From Lichenicoccus sp965277665 (GTDB lineage Bacteria; Pseudomonadota; Alphaproteobacteria; Acetobacterales; Acetobacteraceae): a DNA stretch of 64,000 nucleotides. The stretch is from positions 1,612,001-1,676,000 of the forward strand of contig NZ_OZ255835.1 of NCBI RefSeq assembly GCF_965277665.1. The letters run 5' to 3'. Shown here piece by piece: positions 61,101 through 64,000 of the stretch. Position numbers and translations under genes: made by a program. Below the pieces are notes generated by a model. That model made no database searches, had not been told where the DNA came from, and was given only the letters and a program-made list of their open reading frames with translations. Positions within the stretch are counted from its first letter, which is position 1. Each line of letters begins with the position of its first letter.

Positions 61101-61307
61101 CGGTGGCTCCGAAGGGTCAGACCGTACATCATGCCGGTCCCGCTACCGAACGCCAGCCGGCGGCGCGCTGCCGCGCACTTACGGGCCGTAGATGGCCGTG
61201 CAGGAAATGTTCAGCGCGGTCAGGCCGCCCACCTTTGAAAGAGGGGGATCGCCAGCAGCAGGCGTTTGCAAACAGCCTCTGAGCCACCTTTGCCGCAAGC
61301 CGCTACG

Positions 61308-61685
61308 ATGCTATCTATCAACTCCATGGTCCACAGACTGCGCCAGCTTCTGCTCGTGCTGATCGCGTTCGCCTTCATCGGCGGCACGTCGTCCCAGCTC
61401 GTGCGCTCGGCGGCGTATGCCGCGCCGATGGCGATGGCAGGCATGCCCTGCGACAAGACGATGTCGCATGCTGGGATGCCGAACGAGAAGCCCATGCCGC
61501 CATGCAAGGGCATGACGCCAGACTGCATCAAGCAAATGGGCTGTGTCACCGATGCCGCCTTGCCTGCGCGGGCGGTGAGCCTCGACATCGCTGTACGCGG
61601 CAGCGACGTCGATTACTGGTCGGCCTGGTCCAAGCTGGCCGACTTCGTGCGCGAACCCGAGCCCCTTCCGCCCCGAACAGTCTGA
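61308..61685 (+). CDS. Small Met/Cys-rich protein of a heavy-metal efflux operon
   Basis: A 125-residue protein with a membrane or signal helix ('RLRQLLLVLIAFAFIGGTSS'). The exported region is rich in Met, Cys and His: 'MAGMPCDKTMSHAGMP', 'PPCKGMTPDCIKQMGC'. These suit binding of Cu(I)/Ag(I). The placement before a FixH/YtkA-like protein, an outer membrane factor and a CusB-like adaptor is the usual layout of copper/silver or cobalt/zinc RND operons. The start is uncertain (ATG 61308 or 61326); neither has a strong ribosome site. Confidence 0.68.
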   Translation: MLSINSMVHRLRQLLLVLIAFAFIGGTSSQLVRSAAYAAPMAMAGMPCDKTMSHAGMPNEKPMPPCKGMTPDCIKQMGCVTDAALPARAVSLDIAVRGSDVDYWSAWSKLADFVREPEPLPPRTV

Positions 61686-61785
61686 GTTCAACCGGCGCGC
61701 ACCCGAGGTGCGCCCAGTCGAAACAGGTTGTTCACTGCCCGCGATGCATGTTGCGTGCATCAGCGGGTCACGAAGGGTATTTTCG

Positions 61786-62184
61786 ATGACTTGTACACGT
61801 CTTTTCGCGAGCGCCGCGGCGCTCGTCTGCGCTTGCGCGCTCAACACCCTGCCGGCCTTCGCCAAGGCCGATGACTATCGTTTCGAGCTGGTCGGCAAAC
61901 CGCAAGCCAAGGCCAGCCGCGACATCGTGCAGGTCCGCCTCGTCCACGCTCCCGACAGCAAGCCCGTACCCGATGCGGTGATCTTCGAAAGCGCTGCCGA
62001 CATGGGGCCGATGGGGATGCCGACGATGACGGCCCCCGTGCAGGCGATGCCGGCGAAGGCCGGGGTTTACGGCTTCGAGGTCGAGCCGGGCATGACCGGC
62101 ACCTGGGCGCTGCATCTGGCGGCCAAGGTGCAAGGCGAACCGGAGACGGTTCGGGGCACGATTACCGCCGACCTGGTGAAGTGA
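61786..62184 (+). CDS. FixH/YtkA-like periplasmic protein
   Basis: A 132-residue exported protein with a signal peptide ending near 'LPAFAKAD'. The beta domain has 'YRFELVGKPQAKASRDIVQV', then a Met-rich 'DMGPMGMPTMTAPVQAMP' and 'GVYGFEVEPGMTGTWALHLA'. This is the YtkA/FixH-like module common in metal RND operons, presumed to bind metal in the periplasm. AAGGG precedes ATG 61786. Its stop is two bases before the outer-membrane-factor start. Confidence 0.8.
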   Translation: MTCTRLFASAAALVCACALNTLPAFAKADDYRFELVGKPQAKASRDIVQVRLVHAPDSKPVPDAVIFESAADMGPMGMPTMTAPVQAMPAKAGVYGFEVEPGMTGTWALHLAAKVQGEPETVRGTITADLVK

Positions 62185-62185
62185 C

Positions 62186-63451
62186 GTGACCGCCCGTTGG
62201 GTGCGTCTGCGAGCTGGCGGCGTGCTGGCTCTCGGCCTCGCTACGCACGCCCCAGTTCATGCGCAGACCCGGGCGCATACAGCCGCCCCCCTGGGCGCGA
62301 CCGTTGATGGCCTGTTGGCGGCCGGGCGAAGCCTCAGTCCGGCGTTGCGGGCCGTCGCCCTGGATACAGAAGCGGCCTCCGCCCGGGCCGGAGGCGCCGG
62401 CGCGCTCGATGATCCGACCATCACCGACAGCTACACCACCTACAAGGACCCGAACGTCTTCAGCGCCCACACGGTGATGCTGACCCAGGCGTTCCCGCTC
62501 TGGGGCAAGCGCAGCCTGCGCCGGGCGGCGGCGCTTGCGGACGTGGAGGCCAGCCGCGGCCGGGAACGTGCGGCGCAGGATGAGCTGGATGAGAAGATCA
62601 AGGTCGCCTACGCGCAATACGACCTGACCGCGCGCGACCTGGCGGTGAACCGGGAGGTTGCCGGGTTGGCGCGCCGGATGCGGGCTGCCGCATCGGCCCG
62701 CTATGGGCAGGGCGGCGGCGACCAGGTTGCCGTCATCCAGGCTCTCGGCGAGGAGACGACGGCCAAGACCGAGGAAGTCAGGCTTGCGGGCGCATATGAA
62801 GCCGCCCGCGATCGCCTCAACGTGCTGGTCGGCCGTCCCGCAAGCGCGCCCCTCGCCGAACCCACCCGCGCAAGGCCGATCCCGGCCGCGGAACCCGCCC
62901 TGGAGATGCTGGTGGAGCGTGCCCAAGCGGCCAATCCGACGCTGGCCGCCAGCACCGCCACCATCGAAGCGGCGCGCACGCGCAGCACCCTGGCGGACAA
63001 GGCCTGGTACCCGGACGTGACCGTCGGGGCGGGACCGCTCGTCCCGACCAACAACCGCCCTGTCGGCTTTGCCGCCACGGTCGGCCTGAACATTCCCCTT
63101 CCCTGGGGGCGGGAGGCAGCCGGTCAGCGTGAGGCGGCAGCGCAGCTCGGCGCCTCCGAGCAACGCTATGACGCGACCCGGCTCGAGATCGAGGGCGCCT
63201 TGGCCGAGAGCCTCGCCAGGTTCCGGGCCGCGCGGGCGACGGAGGCGCTGTTGAAGCGGGAGGCGGTGCCGCAGGCACGCGCGGCCTTCCAGACGGTGCT
63301 GGCCAATTACAGCCAGGGACGGGGAGATCTGACTGGCGCGATCACTGCCGACCACCAGACGCACGACGTCGAACTCCGCGTGCTCCAGGCACAGCTCGAC
63401 GAACAGGTCGAGCTTGCCGCGATCGAGCGCCTGATCGGCGGAGACCTGTGA
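62186..63451 (+). CDS. Outer membrane factor, CusC/TolC-like
   Basis: A 421-residue TolC-family protein with a signal peptide ending near 'APVHAQT'. Two structural repeats of long helices are visible: 'AAQDELDEKIKVAYAQYDL', 'ARRMRAAASARYGQGGGD', and in the second half 'AERAQAANPTLAAS'-type sequence, 'LIGGDL' at the end. It forms the exit duct of the RND pump. It starts with GTG 62186, two bases after the preceding stop. Its stop overlaps the cusB-like ATG (TGATG). Confidence 0.88.
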   Translation: MTARWVRLRAGGVLALGLATHAPVHAQTRAHTAAPLGATVDGLLAAGRSLSPALRAVALDTEAASARAGGAGALDDPTITDSYTTYKDPNVFSAHTVMLTQAFPLWGKRSLRRAAALADVEASRGRERAAQDELDEKIKVAYAQYDLTARDLAVNREVAGLARRMRAAASARYGQGGGDQVAVIQALGEETTAKTEEVRLAGAYEAARDRLNVLVGRPASAPLAEPTRARPIPAAEPALEMLVERAQAANPTLAASTATIEAARTRSTLADKAWYPDVTVGAGPLVPTNNRPVGFAATVGLNIPLPWGREAAGQREAAAQLGASEQRYDATRLEIEGALAESLARFRAARATEALLKREAVPQARAAFQTVLANYSQGRGDLTGAITADHQTHDVELRVLQAQLDEQVELAAIERLIGGDL

Positions 63452-64000
63452 TGCGGTATCTTCTGCTCGCGTCGGCTTTGGCTGGCGCCGCTGCCGTCGG
63501 CCTCGCCCGAGCTGACGATCAGCCTCGCCGGCCTCTGTTCTACCAGGACCCCGATGGCAAGCCGTTCTATGCGGGCGGCCCCGAGAAGACCTCGGATGGG
63601 CGGGACTATCAGCCGGTCTTCGATGATGCCGCCTCACAGGCCGCGGCGGCAAAGCCACCGGGCGGCGATCATCGCATCCTCTACTACCGCAACCCGATGG
63701 GTCTGCCGGACACCTCGCCCAGGCCCAGGAACGACAGCATGGGGATGGCCTACATCCCGGTCTATGCCGACGAGGGAAGCCAGGACGGCCCCCCCGGCAC
63801 CGTCCGGATCACGCCGGGCCGCCTGCAGACGCTCGGCGTGCGGACCGAGGCGGCGGAAATGCGGCCGCCTGCCGGCCGCGATGTTCGGGCGATCGGTATG
63901 CTCCAGTTCGACGAGCGGCGGCTGGCGACGGTCACGACGCGGGTGCCGGGCTGGATCGAGCACCTGGCCGTGGCGGCGAACGGCGACCCGGTCAAGCGCG
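63451..64000 (+). CDS. CusB-like RND periplasmic adaptor (runs off window)
   Basis: The first 183 codons of a membrane-fusion protein. A signal peptide is followed by 'LFYQDPDGKPFYAGGPEKTS' and a heavy-metal-binding domain 'ILYYRNPMGLPDTSPRPRND' then 'SMGMAYIPVYADE'. These are typical of CusB-type adaptors for Cu(I)/Ag(I) efflux. The lipoyl/barrel region begins at the edge ('RITPGRLQTLGVRTEAAEMR', 'IGMLQFDERRLATV'). The inner membrane pump (cusA-like) should lie beyond the window. Confidence 0.88.
   Translation, partial: MRYLLLASALAGAAAVGLARADDQPRRPLFYQDPDGKPFYAGGPEKTSDGRDYQPVFDDAASQAAAAKPPGGDHRILYYRNPMGLPDTSPRPRNDSMGMAYIPVYADEGSQDGPPGTVRITPGRLQTLGVRTEAAEMRPPAGRDVRAIGMLQFDERRLATVTTRVPGWIEHLAVAANGDPVKR

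Overview
The window is high-GC DNA with densely packed genes. It looks like an alphaproteobacterium of the acetic-acid-bacterium type (Acetobacteraceae). This is an inference from the orphan triheme cytochrome c, the mdtABC-like efflux operon, the class II ribonucleotide reductase, the Hint-domain surface protein and the intergenic double-hairpin repeats. No rRNA, tRNA or CRISPR array was found, so the taxonomy rests on protein style only.

Layout. 0-6.1 kb: the N-terminus of a cation:proton antiporter, a triheme cytochrome c, and a ribose-type ABC importer (binding protein, double ATPase, permease). 6.2-8.4 kb: a metallophosphoesterase translationally coupled to a 2-oxoglutarate/Fe(II) oxygenase. 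8.4-16.1 kb: one tight minus-strand train, glmU-glmS-fdhD-thiO-thiS-thiG-thiE, preceded by a DUF3108 protein. 16.4-17.7 kb: a Fic-family protein whose catalytic and inhibitory residues are both lost. 17.8-26.0 kb: a surface-glycan cluster with a GH99-like lipoprotein, three glycosyltransferases sharing a recurring 'GWA' module, and an RTX-like Gly/Asp repeat protein. 26.3-34.4 kb: an mdtA-mdtB-mdtC efflux operon. 34.5-37.1 kb: class II ribonucleotide reductase behind two NrdR-type boxes. 37.4-39.3 kb: remnants of tad-pilus tadE/tadG genes with a frameshift and an amber codon. 39.5-51.5 kb: a mixed housekeeping/accessory region (Hint protein, MFS, YdcF, ABC exporter, DUF3253, DoxX, diguanylate cyclase, VOC protein, Gly-rich lipoprotein).

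51.5-60.1 kb: a polyol catabolic unit. A DeoR regulator faces a GlpD/EryB-like dehydrogenase, an FGGY kinase and a complete MalEFGK/Ugp-type ABC importer. Import, phosphorylation and oxidation of one polyol are therefore encoded side by side. Its codon use is looser than its surroundings. It ends in a small inverted-repeat element (60.08-60.26 kb) that supplies the last codons of the ATPase gene, followed by a truncated, frameshifted tyrosine-integrase remnant. 60.5-64 kb: a secreted protein of unknown function, then a heavy-metal RND efflux operon (small Met/Cys-rich protein, FixH/YtkA-like protein, CusC-like outer membrane factor, CusB-like adaptor running off the end).

Four copies of a 45-bp double-hairpin repeat lie in intergenic gaps. 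The observations most worth following are the shared glycosyltransferase module, the degenerate Fic protein, the paired NrdR boxes and the mobile-element scars at the edge of the polyol unit.
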